This document shows, in pieces, positions 51,721 to 64,000 of a DNA stretch of 64,000 nucleotides. Below the pieces are notes generated by a model that was given only the letters and a program-made list of their open reading frames with translations, searched no databases and was not told the DNA's origin. Source of the stretch: Anoplolepis gracilipes (Eukaryota > Arthropoda > Insecta > Hymenoptera > Formicidae). Each line of letters starts with the position of its first letter. Within the stretch, counting starts at the first letter, position 1. A program made the translations under genes and the position numbers. The DNA is taken from assembly GCF_047496725.1 (NCBI RefSeq), contig NC_132978.1:4951501-5015500 (forward strand), given 5' to 3'.

Positions 51721-54700
51721 ACGAAACTCAGTTTATATTTAAAATTTAAAATTATAAAATTTTTAAATAATTTTAAAACAATTTTGTAATGGCTATTATG
51801 TAATAGCTACACGCTCTAATGGTTAAAGTGTATATGTTTGCAAAATTTTTTATTCAATTAATATTTAAAAATATAAAGCATATGAACGCTTATCGAATTT
51901 AATACTGATTGTGAATGAATAATTGGACTAACGTTGTTATTATCTGAAATGCAGGAATTTGATGATGAGAACATCGAATACACAAATTTGATATCTTGGA
52001 ATTGCATTCGCATACTGGTTAATCGAAATTAGATCTATTATGCATGCTTTATATGCACATATAAAAAAATCTTTTTTGCAGAAATCAATTTCTAAATGAT
52101 CATATAGAATATGAATAAAATATACAGCTTTGTATTTATTATCTGAATTAATAGATTCAAAATTTTTTTGCGATTAAGAAGAAAATTATTGTTATAATGA
52201 ATCTTTGAAAACTCAGTTCATAATGTTACCACCTATAGAATATTACTTAAACTATTGTAAGAAAGGAACAAACAGTAATTTTATTTCTATTAATTACTAA
52301 CTGATATAATTAAATAATAGAAAAATAAATATTATATTAAATATAAATATTACGTTAAATGTTCGCGATTTGACACACAATGTTACTATTTAAAAAACAA
52401 TGGAAACTTTATAAGCTTAATTAAAACATCACAGAGACGTTTACGAAAAAAATTTTTTTGTTTGCGAATTTTAATATTTGCTAAAATAATGTCAAAATAA
52501 AATTATATCTTAATTATTAACAATGTTTTATTAAAGAACTAATAAGAGATTTTTGTCAGTAACTTAACCACTACTTTATCTACTGTGAAAATAATTGGAC
52601 AGGCACGATCGATGATTGGGACGCAGCCGGCTTAGAAGAATTTGTGCAGAATGTCATCCGATAAATTCAAATGTTTCTTGCTCTACATATGATACACGAT
52701 TGATATAAAATTTTATAAACATTTTATCATTTTTTACTATTAAAATTTATTCAATATATACATATGTATATATGCATATATGTGTATATATACTTGTACT
52801 TTGATTATAATTTGAAAACTATTGTAGGCTCAATAGTTTTGTGTAGGGAGTTTTTGGCTCTAGAGGATTTTACTTCTAAAATATACTATCAAAGTATGGT
52901 ACAAAGTTATTAAGTACCCTGTATATCCACACATACCATGTTTCTCATTAATGAACTTATTATTACATACAATGGACGTGAAGAACAGATGCATTATATG
53001 TATACGTCACTCGTCATAGGTCATAGTATAATATAATAATTAACAATGAGAATAAACAAAACTATTAAAAACACAAGAAACATGAATAAAGCAAGAAAGT
53101 GAAAATATGTATACTAATGTTCTAATTTCTTTTTTTTATCTTTTTTCTTAACATCAAATTTATCTTATATTTTTAGATATTTACATATTTCTAATATAAT
53201 TTATAGATTTTAGTTAATATAAAAAAAAACAAATTTAAGTTATTGCTTTAATTAAATAAATATTCAAAAATAGATAAATAACGAAATTAGATTAAATTCT
53301 CTAACAAAATGTTTATTTAAGATTTGATCTCTGTGACTCTATCTTCTGCTTTTCTCTCTAGATTATTTTTAGGTTTACGTCAAGAGAAATGAAGAAATAG
53401 ATTCTATTTATTTTTATTTATCAACCGAGTAATTATTTATGTTTCATGATTAAATTTGTTATTCTGAATAAACGTTTTCTCACACTGAAAACTTTTATTA
53501 AATGCCATATCTATTTTAGTGATAAAACACTTTTTGAATCACAGAGTTTCGTACATATTTTTCTGTTTTTTTTTTTAAATGTACGTTAATCTCGAAACGT
53601 AAAGCGATTAACATGACGGATTATGTGCAGTAGCGAATCCACGTGTACATTTGCTTTCAGATAAGAACGCCCGAGGATAATGAGCGCAGTTTTATCAGAA
53701 TACTTAATCGAACGGTATACTCGGTGGTGCTTCTCAGTTTACAATATTACAGTGATTAAAGGGAATATATTTTAATAACGTACGCATTATATAAATACTT
53801 TTGTGTTGTAAGAGTGAGTGGGAATAAAGTAAACATAAAAAATGCAACATAAAATCTAATTGGGAGCGGACTTTTTTCACAATTGTACCTTCAGCAAATT
53901 GGAATGAAATATAGGAGCTCGGATATAAATAGTCCGAAAAAGAACCGAATGAGGATATATATAAGTTAAGGTAGAGAGAGATCTTTTTCCTTCGCTTTTG
54001 AAGAAAAGTAGATAATATAAAAAAAGCAAGTCTTTCCGAATTCAATTTAAATTGTTCTGGGTAAATATTTAATTAGACTTTTTTGCGATTTTTAAATTTT
54101 CCATATAAAATATTCTACTATCGAAATTGCTATAACCGAAAGTTCCAAGCGGTACTTTGGCTTCCATTTACGTTTATATGAAAGCTAATATCATTATCGC
54201 TGATTAAACTTATCCAAAGGCACGAACGTACTGTGAGATTGTTGGGTCATAAAACCGCATTATCGACTTATAAAGAATATAATAGAAATATGCGACATGT
54301 ATATTTTAACTTCTATCGCATAGCATTTAATTTTTAGGCTTTAATAATAGGCTAAATGAGCAGTTGCATGCGGATAATTTTAAAGATGAGAAATATCCTG
54401 TGAAATATCCCTTCGTGAATCATGATTCTAAACGAAAAAGTCGATTTTGTAACTTTTTGAAGGAATTGTAATTTTATTTTAGGTAATTTATATTTCATAA
54501 ACATTTAAGTTTGCTAGTCTTTCGCAATCTTTCTTATATTTCAACGTTTAGTCTAAAGAATAAATTTTTGCAAAAAATTTTTTCTTCTTTTATTTACTCA
54601 AAGAAGAAAGAAAGATATATAAATAAACAAATTGTGATGTTTACATATCTTTTTTTAATGTATGTTTGAGTCACTCTAAATAAGACGTTCTAAATCTCTT

Positions 54701-57600
54701 TAAATAATTCTCGTCCTTAATATACTATGCTTTTAATTATTTACGATTCCTTATCTCCTGGCATTGTATATTTTCTCATTTCTTAGTGTGTCTTTTTCCA
54801 TCTAACATTGTATTTCATGTGAATTTAGGATGTGGGGTTATATTCTGTCGAGATTGGCAAGAGAAATAAAGTGGAATGATTTGTAATGTAATTCTCTTAG
54901 CGACAATTCCGATGAGATTTCTTAATGAAAATGTATGTATGATTTTTTATGATACTGAAGAGATAATCCATGTTTTAATATAAAATAGATTATGGGTATA
55001 CATATATTACTATATTGAGGGTTGTTCCTCACTCTATCGATGTCAACAGAAACAGAAGAAACTCAATATTATAGAATATCGGTCGCATTTGTAACATATT
55101 GTGTTTTTCAGGAGTGTTATCTTTTAGGGATCGTTTGACAACTTTAAGACTCTATTCTCTTGTGACAATTACCATTTCATTGACAGCTATCATTTTTCAT
55201 CTCATATATTATATACGCTAAGAATTTCGAAAACCAGGATTTAATAAAATCGAAACTGAAATGAATATATAAAATATTTGTAATCACATATAGGCCAATT
55301 TGATTATATAAAACAGTTTTTTATAATTTAAAAAAAATTTTAATAATTCTGTGTAAAAAAGAATGTAATATATCATTGTATTATTATTATATTGCATTAT
55401 AAATTTACAAATATAAAATTAATTTCAAAAGTTTATATTAAAACGTCAAACATGTAAAGCTAAAAAACTGATTAATAAAGTCTGATTATATACTATACAA
55501 ATAATTACAAATATAATTAACAAGATATGCTAAATAAATAATAATTTCTCAACGTAGTAAGTAATTAAGTATTAAATTGATTGACGCGGATATTATAATA
55601 AGGAATTCGCAAAAAAATTTCTTTATCTATGTAGAATTTTACGTAAAATTTTTAAAAGCAAATAAGCATAATTTTTAAAGTAAAATTTTAAAAGTGAATA
55701 TTCACTACTGTTTAATGGCAATGTTTCTGAAGAAAGTTTTTAAATGTCATCTTTTAAGAAAATAAAACTTAATTTACTGACATTAAATCTTATATTTTCC
55801 TACCTACAATATAAATAGTTAAGAAATATGAAATTTAAAGAGCCATTGTATATATTTATTTAATAAACCTAATCTATAACGTGAGGTAAGAATTAATTAA
55901 TTAATAAAAAAATGTAAAAAAAATATTTTGTTTTCAGTAAAAATGTTCTCGCAATTAAATATTTTTTGTTCATGTTATTACTAATAAACAATGTAACGTG
56001 TATAAAATTATTATTATTTATATATTATATATATATGTGCTTTACAAATAACTAGTATTTGAGACTTTTGTGTTGCCATGCGTGAATAAATTATGTACAT
56101 TATTTACTTGCTGTGTTACATTGTAAAGTTGAAATCAAACTGCTCGAGTTTCTCAATTTATGTATATACAGAATGTTCTAAGAAATTGGACGGAATTATA
56201 TTACTTTTAAAATGATTGAATAAGATAAGAAATGTAAGTAAAAATAGTTTTAAAAACATAAATTCTTGTATTACTTTTACGCATTTTTGTACATGAATAC
56301 CACTATAAAATGCGATTGAATTTTTTTTCTTTTTTAATGCAAGCCCATATTTTAGGTGCACTAATTGGATACAATTTTCTTCCTCCTACAAAAAAACTAT
56401 TATAAAATTATGCTTCAAAATTAGTTTAAAAGTTATTTTAACTTTAAATTTTGCAAGATATATATCTTGTATTGAGAGATATTGGAGAGTTTTTAATACA
56501 ATAATATATATATGATAAAGTCTTTAATAAGTATAAATAAGAACGTATATGTGTATAGGAAAAGATAAATAAGTTTATCGATAAAACCACAAATGTTACT
56601 TCAAAAATTTAACACCTTATGTACAAATTGAAAATATTCTGTATTCAAACTTTTCATATTTCCCACAAATTTCAATTACACTCTGTCTCGCAAGTGAAAC
56701 GCATAAGTTAACATAAAACTACAATCCTTTAACTCTTCTTCGCATATATTTAACGTAGTAATGTATATCAAGTGGATGAAAAAAGCGACACAAACTAAAA
56801 CATTTAAAATATTCCGTTCCGCATAATACCTAGAGTGCAAGTTTTCGGACATGTTTTTCCAGATATAACATTATATAAATGACTCGAAATACTGTCATTG
56901 GAAATCATAGCGAAAATAAATTATTTTGCACCATATTTGTAATATGAGAAATTGTGTGAAAGCGCAGAAAGATTTTATAAAACGGAAATACGTTTTTATG
57001 GAGAAGGAAAAACGTAATACCACTGAAATATAAATCTTCTCTTTCCGACGATTCAACACAACGCGATTTATCTTTCCAATATATGAAGAACATAATTAAA
57101 ATATTGCCTCGAGAAATACGTGTTTTCTTAAAAATTATAGTAATTAAAAAGAAGAGTTAATTTGATTAAACTCTTTATCGCAAAATAAATTATCATTATA
57201 AAAAAATAGCTTTTGACTTTTCATATTATCTCTGAATTAATTTGGCTTTTGAGTTACATATGTAGCTTTATAAAAGAACTTGCTCACACACTACATTTCA
57301 TTACAAGCATATTGTCCTTATCCTTAGAGTACATGAATATGCATGTTATTCATATCGTGTTATAACGTTTAAATGTATTGACTCTATGGAAATTCCACTT
57401 AAGCGACTTTGGTCCACAATAGACTTTCAATTAAGTGCAACATCTCTAAGCGTGCTACGTTAATTAATTAGTCATTGTAATATATTGATCCTAAAATAAT
57501 CTAGAATACGGAATATTGTAGCAGCTTGATTATAAGAGAGTGTAGGCTAGACATAATACATTATTAGAATGCTATTATCGTAGGTAGTGTAATATATATA
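51721..57600. other. AT-rich non-coding stretch with transposon-end fragments
   Basis: ACCCTGTATA near 52915 and TATACAGAATGTTCTAAG near 56165 resemble the TATACAGGGTGTCC ends common on insect transposon remnants. The 103-codon minus-strand frame at 53734-54045 has no recognisable domain. No supported gene. Confidence 0.4.
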
Positions 57601-57604
57601 TAAA

Positions 57605-58400
57605 AATATATTATTATTAGAAATTTAGAGATTGTTATTTAATTATTATATATATAATTATTTCAGTAATAAACAAAATCAAAATTATATACCTGTCTAT
57701 TTGTATTTGAAGAAATTCAGACGACGATATGTAGCATTTGTACACAGTTTACTTTAAAATATTTTCAATTAGCGTAATTATCAATAAATTATCTATAAAT
57801 TAATTGCTGTATCAATACAACAGTAATTTATAAATAAATATAATTATATAAGTTTACTTATTTAATAAGTTTAATTGAAACTAATAATAATAATAAATCA
57901 TACACAAATATATATATATTTATTAATGTCCTTTGACTTGCCTCTATAATTGAGTATTATAATCTTTTAATTGAATGCCGTAGATGTAATATTCATTATA
58001 ACTGTAATTGCTAGCAGACTAGAGAGACTATTATATGTATATTACATCAGTAATAAATGAAACAAAAATTATACGTGTATCAATTTGTATCAAAGAAATT
58101 TAAAACGATTATACGTAGCATTTGTACATCTTTACTTTATATATTATTTTCAATTAATGTAGTTGTATCAATAAATTATCAATTATAAATTATATCCATA
58201 CAGTAATTATTAACAAATTAATGTATTATAATTACACAAGTTGTATAGATTACTTATTTAATAGGCTTAATTAAAGCTAATAATTAATCAAGTATGTACA
58301 TTCATTAATGTTCTTTGACCAACTTGCCTCTATGATTGAGCATTATAATAATCCTTTCATTGAGCACGATAGATGTAATATTCATTATAACGCTTTGTTG
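57605..58400. repeat. Old tandem duplication, two units of ~389 bp
   Basis: Unit 1 about 57605-58010, unit 2 about 58011-58400. Shared landmarks: GTAGCATTTGTACA, TTTACTTTA, ACTTATTTAATA, CTTTGAC..CTTGCCTCTAT, GATGTAATATTCATTATAAC, each offset by about 385-389 bp. Diverged by indels. Confidence 0.88.
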
Positions 58401-59256
58401 ACGCGCATAATAACGACGCTTTTTGCTGAAAGATTATTTGAATATCATTATTGAACATTTGTGCTTTCAGCCATAGAATTAATTTAGTTGTTGCTTTGAG
58501 TAGATTGATGTATTAAAACTTGTAATGATCCTTTGCTAATTATAGATCCAAGAGAACCAATCAAGCATTTCAAAATATAAATTTAAAAAAAAAAACAGGA
58601 AGCTTCAGGCACTGAAACAGGAATATTCTGCACTTATTGTTAATAATCTTCTTGTCAAATAGAAGTTTTTGTAAAAATTTACATATATTTAAGCTGTTAT
58701 AGGAACGGTATCGTTATTCCATCAAACTTGTAACTTTATACATATGTATATACTTTTAATCAATAATTGTCTTTCTATGCCCCATATTAAAGTTTAACGA
58801 GAAATTATAATAGAGAGAGAGAGAGAGATTATAACAAAAGTTATATCTAAAATTTACTTCATGTAAGTATACAAAGTAGATATAAACATAAAGTAGATAT
58901 AGATATACATAAATGAAATTTATATTGCTAAATATGTTTCTCATATAAAGATCGTTTGTAGAGAGCTAGAAGAAGGCAAAAACGTAAGAATTTAGATTTA
59001 TCGCTCTCGCTGCTTGGCTTTTCAAATGAATTCCAGGTCTAGCTTTTCAAAGGAGCTTTTCTAAGTCTAAACCGTTACGATAATAAACGATCATTCGCTT
59101 GGTAAGCCAATATCGATCCATGTCAACATCCGTACTGATTCTTGCAAATCATGCAGTTGCGTGCATTTCGATGAGTACAAAGGTACAGTCGATAGGATAT
59201 TGTAGTTTGAATAAAAATTTCTTGATTTGTATCTTACGTAAAGAAAAGAGAAAAAG
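58401..59256. other. AT-rich stretch before the CpG-rich block
   Basis: Short (GA)n run at about 58812-58828. GC rises from about 58960. No coding exon seen. Confidence 0.45.
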
Positions 59257-59281
59257 AAAGAGAGAGAGAGAGAGAGAGAGA
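59257..59281. repeat. (AG)n microsatellite
   Basis: AG run of about 25 bp immediately 5' of the CpG-rich block. Confidence 0.9.
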
Positions 59282-59324
59282 GGAAAGGAAAGAAGAGAAT
59301 AGTAACAAAGGGTTGATTCTGTAT

Positions 59325-59513
59325 ATCAGGGGGGGTAAGTGGTGGTGGATCGCACAGGGCGGACGATGCGTTCGTTCTCGCGCGGGCGACGTCGACGCCG
59401 TCGCCAGTAGCGTCGCGGTGCCGGGCCGGCGCGGTTCCTCTCGTTCTGATCTCGTTGCTATCTCCGCTTTTGTTCTATTTTCAACTTTCGCTCCGACCGC
59501 GAACATTAATCTC
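59325..59513 (+). promoter_or_regulatory. CpG island-like block, likely promoter plus first (untranslated) exon of a plus-strand gene
   Basis: The most GC-rich stretch of the window (about 59330-59500), packed with CG dinucleotides (GCGCGGGCGACGTCGACGCC and similar), ending in a consensus donor CTC/GTAAGTA after 59513. That layout fits a first exon spliced to an exon further right. Frames are open on both strands across it (82 and 90 codons) but give low-complexity Arg/Ser/Ala sequence, as expected from composition alone. The start site is not determined and the gene is not identifiable from this exon. Confidence 0.5.
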
Positions 59514-59579
59514 GTAAGTACGCGTTGGATAATATCAAAGAAAAGTTATAGAAAAATCTAATACACACGCGCACGTTAC

Positions 59580-59625
59580 ACACACACACACACATATATA
59601 TATATATTTATTTATTTATTTATTC
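59580..59625. repeat. Compound (CA)n(TA)n(TTTA)n microsatellite
   Basis: CA run, then TA run, then TTTA units over about 45 bp in the presumed first intron. Confidence 0.9.
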
Positions 59626-60561
59626 TTAGTTAAATTCCTTTTAAGAAGTTGCAGAGAGAAAGAGAGAGAAATGTAAAAAAATAAATGAAAATTATCACAT
59701 TTTACGTAAAAATCATACAGAGATCTTTCATATGTCAACAGATCTGACATCTGTCAAACTTATTGGAAATTCTACCAAGTTTGATCTTTAAGTCTTTAAA
59801 AAAAAATTTTCAAAAAAATCGTTTGTCGGATCGTCCAATCTTTTGCGCGTTCAACCGATGAACTTCCCAACGGTAAACTCAATTGGTTCTTTGAGTAAAT
59901 ACGTTACGAGAAGTAGAAAAAAAATACAATCGACAAGTAGTATTTGTTCGAGTGTCTTAGCTTTAAAGTTGAAATATACATAAAAGAGAGAAGTTAAAAA
60001 TTAAATTACAATAAAGATGATATAAGAAATAAGATAGACATATGTCACACATATGTTATGAATTCAGCTTTTCGTATTTTTAATCAAGCTTGTTGTAAAT
60101 TTATTTTCGCGAATTTATGTAAATACAATAAAAGACAGCTTTAATATTTATAAAAAATGTAAATTTAATCATATTTATTTCGTCGCTTTTTAATTTATAT
60201 CACGGTTTTTTAAAATTTTCGCGATAGAAATTTTAGTAATATAAATTAACACTATTATGCACATTTGATCGATTTATGAATATTTATTATTCACGGCATA
60301 GATTTTTACGCGTCATACCTCCATTATTTATTTCAACCATAATTATAAATAATTCAATATGTTTAAACATTGGTCCATGTGTACAAAATAACCTAGAATT
60401 ATCGATGCTTCCTTTCGTTCATGAATGTTTGATGAGTTCAAAGAATAAATTTTCTTTAGTCAAAATTCGATTAATCGTGATTTTTTACATATCTTTTTCA
60501 TATTCAATAGTTTTGTAATTAATTCTCTATTATTTTGATACTGCAGAATAAGAGGAGTAAA

Positions 60562-61230
60562 GGGACGTATAATATGTGTGCGCTCTTAAAAAATCGGCGA
60601 ATTTATTGTGCTACAAATGAGAAGATATTTTTCACAATAAAACAATTTAATCTCATGTATTGTTAATGTTATTTTTTCATATTAATCACATTGTAAATTA
60701 TCTACTTAATACTGAAGTTTAACTCGAAACTCGTATTAAAGAAAATGCGACGCAAAACGCTCTGTATATCAGTACAATATGGACAGATTATTTTCATATA
60801 ATTCACACATGGATGACTATATATGGATGTGATATACATGTGGAATAAATATATAACTAAACTTTTATACTTGTTTCCTCTTTGCCATTAATTATTAGAG
60901 GTGTCAGATTACTTGGCAAAGAGAATCTCATGTTTAAAAATACGACACAGTAAAAGACACTCTAGGTATCTAAATTAGATTATTTGTTTCTTCAGTGACA
61001 TATATAGCATATATTGTTAAAACGCACAATCCCTTCCTTCCTATTAAAAAGCAATATAGAAAATTTAATCTTATAAATATATTTAAAGATTTAACTTTTA
61101 AAAATTGCGCTGTGAAAAAATAACATTAACAATACACGAGATTAAATCATTTTATTGTGAAAAATATCTTCTCATTTGTAGCACAATAAATTCGTCGATT
61201 TTTTAAGAGCGCACACATATTATACATCCT
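60562..61230. mobile_element. Non-autonomous DNA transposon with 118-bp terminal inverted repeats
   Basis: 60562-60679 is repeated inverted at 61113-61230 with only a few mismatches (outer GGGACGTATAATATGTGTGC against AGGATGTATAATATGTGTGC; inner end GTTATTTTTTCA). TAAA occurs directly outside both ends (60558-60561, 61231-61234), a possible 4-bp target duplication. The 433-bp interior shows no coding region. Confidence 0.87.
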
Positions 61231-61356
61231 TAAACGTTGATATGTATGGTAATGGAATGTATTTAAATATTATATTAATGTGTTTGACATCTACACAAAC
61301 ATTAAAAAAAAATAGACTAATGTATATAATTATATATATAAAATCATATACATATA

Positions 61357-61471
61357 TATTTGGCCATATATGTAATTATATGTAGTAGAATTATGTCTGA
61401 AATTTGGCATGATTATATATGCGCATATGCAATCGTGTCAAATTTCGGATATGATTATATGCAGCCAAATA
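61357..61471. mobile_element. 115-bp palindromic element
   Basis: Outer arms TATTTGGC / GCCAAATA; inner arms GAAATTTGGCATGATTATAT and its imperfect complement around a central TATGCGCATA. Near-complete fold-back, probably a small MITE. Confidence 0.65.
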
Positions 61472-61644
61472 TGAACTTATATTCACTTTTTCTCTCGTGT
61501 TAAATGAAATTTAATCGTTAACTATTCAAATCCTGCAATTATCCGCTTTTCCACAATCTATTACAATTTTATTATTCTTGTTTATATTATTTTCTATAAT
61601 GCTCTTTTAGTTTCTTCTAAATTTTATATAATTAAAGAATCTTC

Positions 61645-61667
61645 TCTCTCTCTCTCTCTCTCTCGCT
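61645..61667. repeat. (TC)n microsatellite
   Basis: TC run of about 23 bp. Confidence 0.9.
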
Positions 61668-61699
61668 CTAATATTGAAAATATTTAAAAAATATTATGT

Positions 61700-62420
61700 T
61701 ACAAACAAAACATATGCATATAAGTATATATGTATATTTGTGTGTTTTGTATGTAATTATGTATATAAATTATGCATAAATACATAAAAGTGGTAAAATA
61801 ATTCATATACGTACATTCATACTTTATACATTAGATTTTTAATTAAAATGGTCGCATTATTTCATATTCGATGATTATTCAGATGCTGCTCTTGGTTTTC
61901 TGTGCAAACAAAATCCTAGCATGTTATTGTTAAAAATATTGATTGAACGATTTTCAACGATTGAAATATCGTTGAAAATTGTTAACGTGTTTTTTATGCA
62001 TATGTAATATGTAAAGAGAAGCAAGCTATTTTCACGAGAAAAATTCTGTTTCTATTCTATTTTATTATAACTGGAATGACAGTTTCAGTATGTTTGTATT
62101 CTTTGTTAGACAAGAACCAGTGCGTTTTAACAAAACATGTACACTGCATAGAAAATATGGATAGAATCGTTTGAAGAAAAAACTTTGTACAAGAACGAAA
62201 AGAAAGGTTGATATACTAGTCAACAATAACTTCGAGAAGATATTTCCTGTCATAAATTTCAATTGACGTAGTTATTTTCAATCAGAATATTTTTCGTACA
62301 ATTATACTAAGTCTATATATATATATATATATATATATTGTTTTTCCTTTAAATTACAAATATACTTTTTTTTAGTTATTATTTAATATAGAATTTTATT
62401 TATAATTTTATAATATTATT

Positions 62421-62470
<50 letters not shown>

Positions 62471-62860
62471 TGTTTTTACTTTAAATTTTTATATTTTACA
62501 AAGAGAAAAGAAAAATGTGATTGCACTGCTATAAGAGAGTAAAATCTTAATGTAATTGTTATCGCCATCTTCTTTTTGTTAAATATTTATCTATTACGTT
62601 ATGTGCTTTGCCAATATTGGAAGAATTGAAGGGGCGCTATCGATAGAACCTTTTCATTAAGACACTACACTGTTCCGATGGAAAAAGTTTTTTCTGTATA
62701 TAGTATATTATTTCTGAGTATTTTCAGTCTCGTAACGTCTTATTGCTGCTCATGATAAACACGGGTAACTGAATTTTTTTGCATCAGAGAGATACTGCAT
62801 ACAAATCAATTTGAAAAACTTTTTAATTAAGATACTTAAATTTCGTTTTCGTACATGTAG
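61700..62860. other. AT-rich stretch with two (TA)n runs
   Basis: TA microsatellites at about 62316-62338 and 62424-62462. No coding exon seen. Confidence 0.6.
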
Positions 62861-63035
62861 GTCGGATGTGGGCTCTTTAAGTTTACGTTTGCTGAACTAC
62901 TTTTGCTGCGATCAAACATGCTCCGTGTGTCAACGCGTCTGTTGCAGAGATTTGCGCCTAAATATACAATCATACAAGCTATGTAGACAGTGCTGCTGCA
63001 ACTTTCGCGAAGTTTGTACCGTCGCTTACAATTAG
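62861..63035 (+). CDS. Candidate terminal exon of a cysteine-rich small protein
   Basis: Follows a T-rich tract and acceptor (GTACATGTAG) and is open to TAG at 63033-63035. It encodes about 58 residues with 11 cysteines in the last 45 (spacing CC-x3-C-x2-C-x3-CC-x12-C-x2-CCC-x5-C), a density typical of secreted disulfide-rich peptides. GC is well above the flanks and the frame closes just where composition falls. I do not recognise the family, and no exon with a signal peptide was found between the CpG-rich block at 59.4 kb and here. The minus strand is also open across the same bases, so the coding call is tentative. Confidence 0.3.
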
Positions 63036-64000
63036 CATCAAATTTTAATTGAACTAATTTTTACAGTAAATTTTGTTGCTAAATAGCAAGCTTACGTTCC
63101 AATTTATTCAATTTGTTTGATAAGGTAGGAACAATTAATAATAATTGTAAAAAATTTAATTAAGAAAATTAAGAATGTGTCACAGTTTATTACGTTCATG
63201 CAATTGCACTGATATTGGCCGAAAAATTAATAAAACATTAACTTCCCTCCTACTGCAATTTTAACTCTATAATTTTGCAGGTAATTTCTGTGAAGTTAAT
63301 TGAAATTTTTTGTACTACTGAATAGTATATTATTTCTGAGTCGGTAAACAAACATATTTGTTCAGTGAACTATGGATTGACACAAAACACTGATCAAACG
63401 ATTTCTCAATAAAGGCAGGAATATACGTTTTTCTATGTTATATAATATTAATATGTTTTTAGACTATTAGTTTAATCAACTAACATTTAAAAATTTTATT
63501 AATTTTAAAATATATTATAATTTTTTTTAATTATATATATTCTGTTACAATTTATTCATAAAAAAGCAGGGTTTATTAGAAATAATCATTTATATATTAT
63601 TTTGTACGTATTTATAAATATCATTTAAACATATATTTTTTACCATAAACATGATAAAGTACAAATATATAGAAAACATTTATTTCAAACGTTATAATTC
63701 TAAGAAATAACAATTTCAAAGGAATCACCAAAATTTTTATATTTAAAAGATACTAATAAAGTATTTTTCCTGCGAAATTGCTTACCAACCTCACATATAT
63801 ATATTTCAAATATTATTTTATACTTTTCGAATTTACATTAATTCACAACATACGCGTACATTTCATTTATTGTTAATAAAGTGATTTTGTCTCTACATAA
63901 ATATTTCTATTATATCTACAGTTCTAATCTTTCTCAACTGCCATTATTTCCATTTATACGACATATACTTTGCTCTCTACTGTCGTTACTATTATTAATT
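63036..64000. other. AT-rich right end, no gene seen
   Basis: Sequence is intron-like or intergenic up to the window edge. Confidence 0.5.

Noticed and set aside
51790..51840. tRNA-like wording (GCTCTAATGGTTAAAGTG)
   Set aside because: No matching B box, anticodon arm or acceptor stem nearby.
53734..54045. 103-codon minus-strand frame
   Set aside because: AT-driven, rich in Ser, Leu, Tyr and Phe; no motif, splice context or conservation clue.
59234..59561. 82-codon plus and 90-codon minus frames
   Set aside because: Composition-driven frames across the CpG-rich block and (AG)n run; low complexity on both strands.

Overview
The window looks like nuclear DNA of an insect, most likely a hymenopteran and possibly an ant. 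It is strongly AT-rich, has many (GA)n, (TA)n and (AAAT)n microsatellites, contains an intron-split arthropod neuropeptide receptor, and shows isolated CpG-rich patches where promoters or first exons are expected. The order-level assignment is inference; the insect assignment rests mainly on the CCHamide-type receptor. Nothing prokaryotic is present (no operons, CRISPR arrays or dense ORFs), and I see no tRNA or rRNA gene.

Left end (1-3.8 kb): the 3' part of a minus-strand gene that I do not recognise. Four or five short exons join in phase and run off the left edge. A CpG-rich patch at about 3.1-3.8 kb is the likely promoter and 5' UTR side.

5.6-8.7 kb: a complete coding region of a CCHamide (bombesin-receptor-like) neuropeptide GPCR on the minus strand. 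Six coding exons give 410 codons plus stop, all with GT-AG introns and consistent phases. A strong acceptor just before the ATG implies one or more 5' UTR exons upstream, and several GC-rich patches with minus-strand donors further right are candidates.

9-59 kb: long AT-rich intergenic or intronic DNA. It holds microsatellites, including a roughly 1 kb (AAAT)n block whose 'protein' reading is an artefact. It also holds several inverted-repeat (MITE-like) elements, some with plausible target-site duplications, a probable retroelement tail, old segmental duplications, a 30-bp perfect palindrome and one hairpin resembling a microRNA precursor. I find no confident protein-coding gene here.

59-64 kb: a sharply CpG-rich block ending in a consensus plus-strand donor (59,513) looks like the first, probably untranslated, exon of a plus-strand gene. 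A cysteine-rich reading frame at 62,861-63,035, preceded by an acceptor-like sequence and ended by a stop, could be a terminal exon of that or another gene. This link is speculative.

I find no evidence for a novel multi-gene system. The most checkable new items are the candidate microRNA hairpin, the cysteine-rich exon and the precisely delimited small mobile elements.
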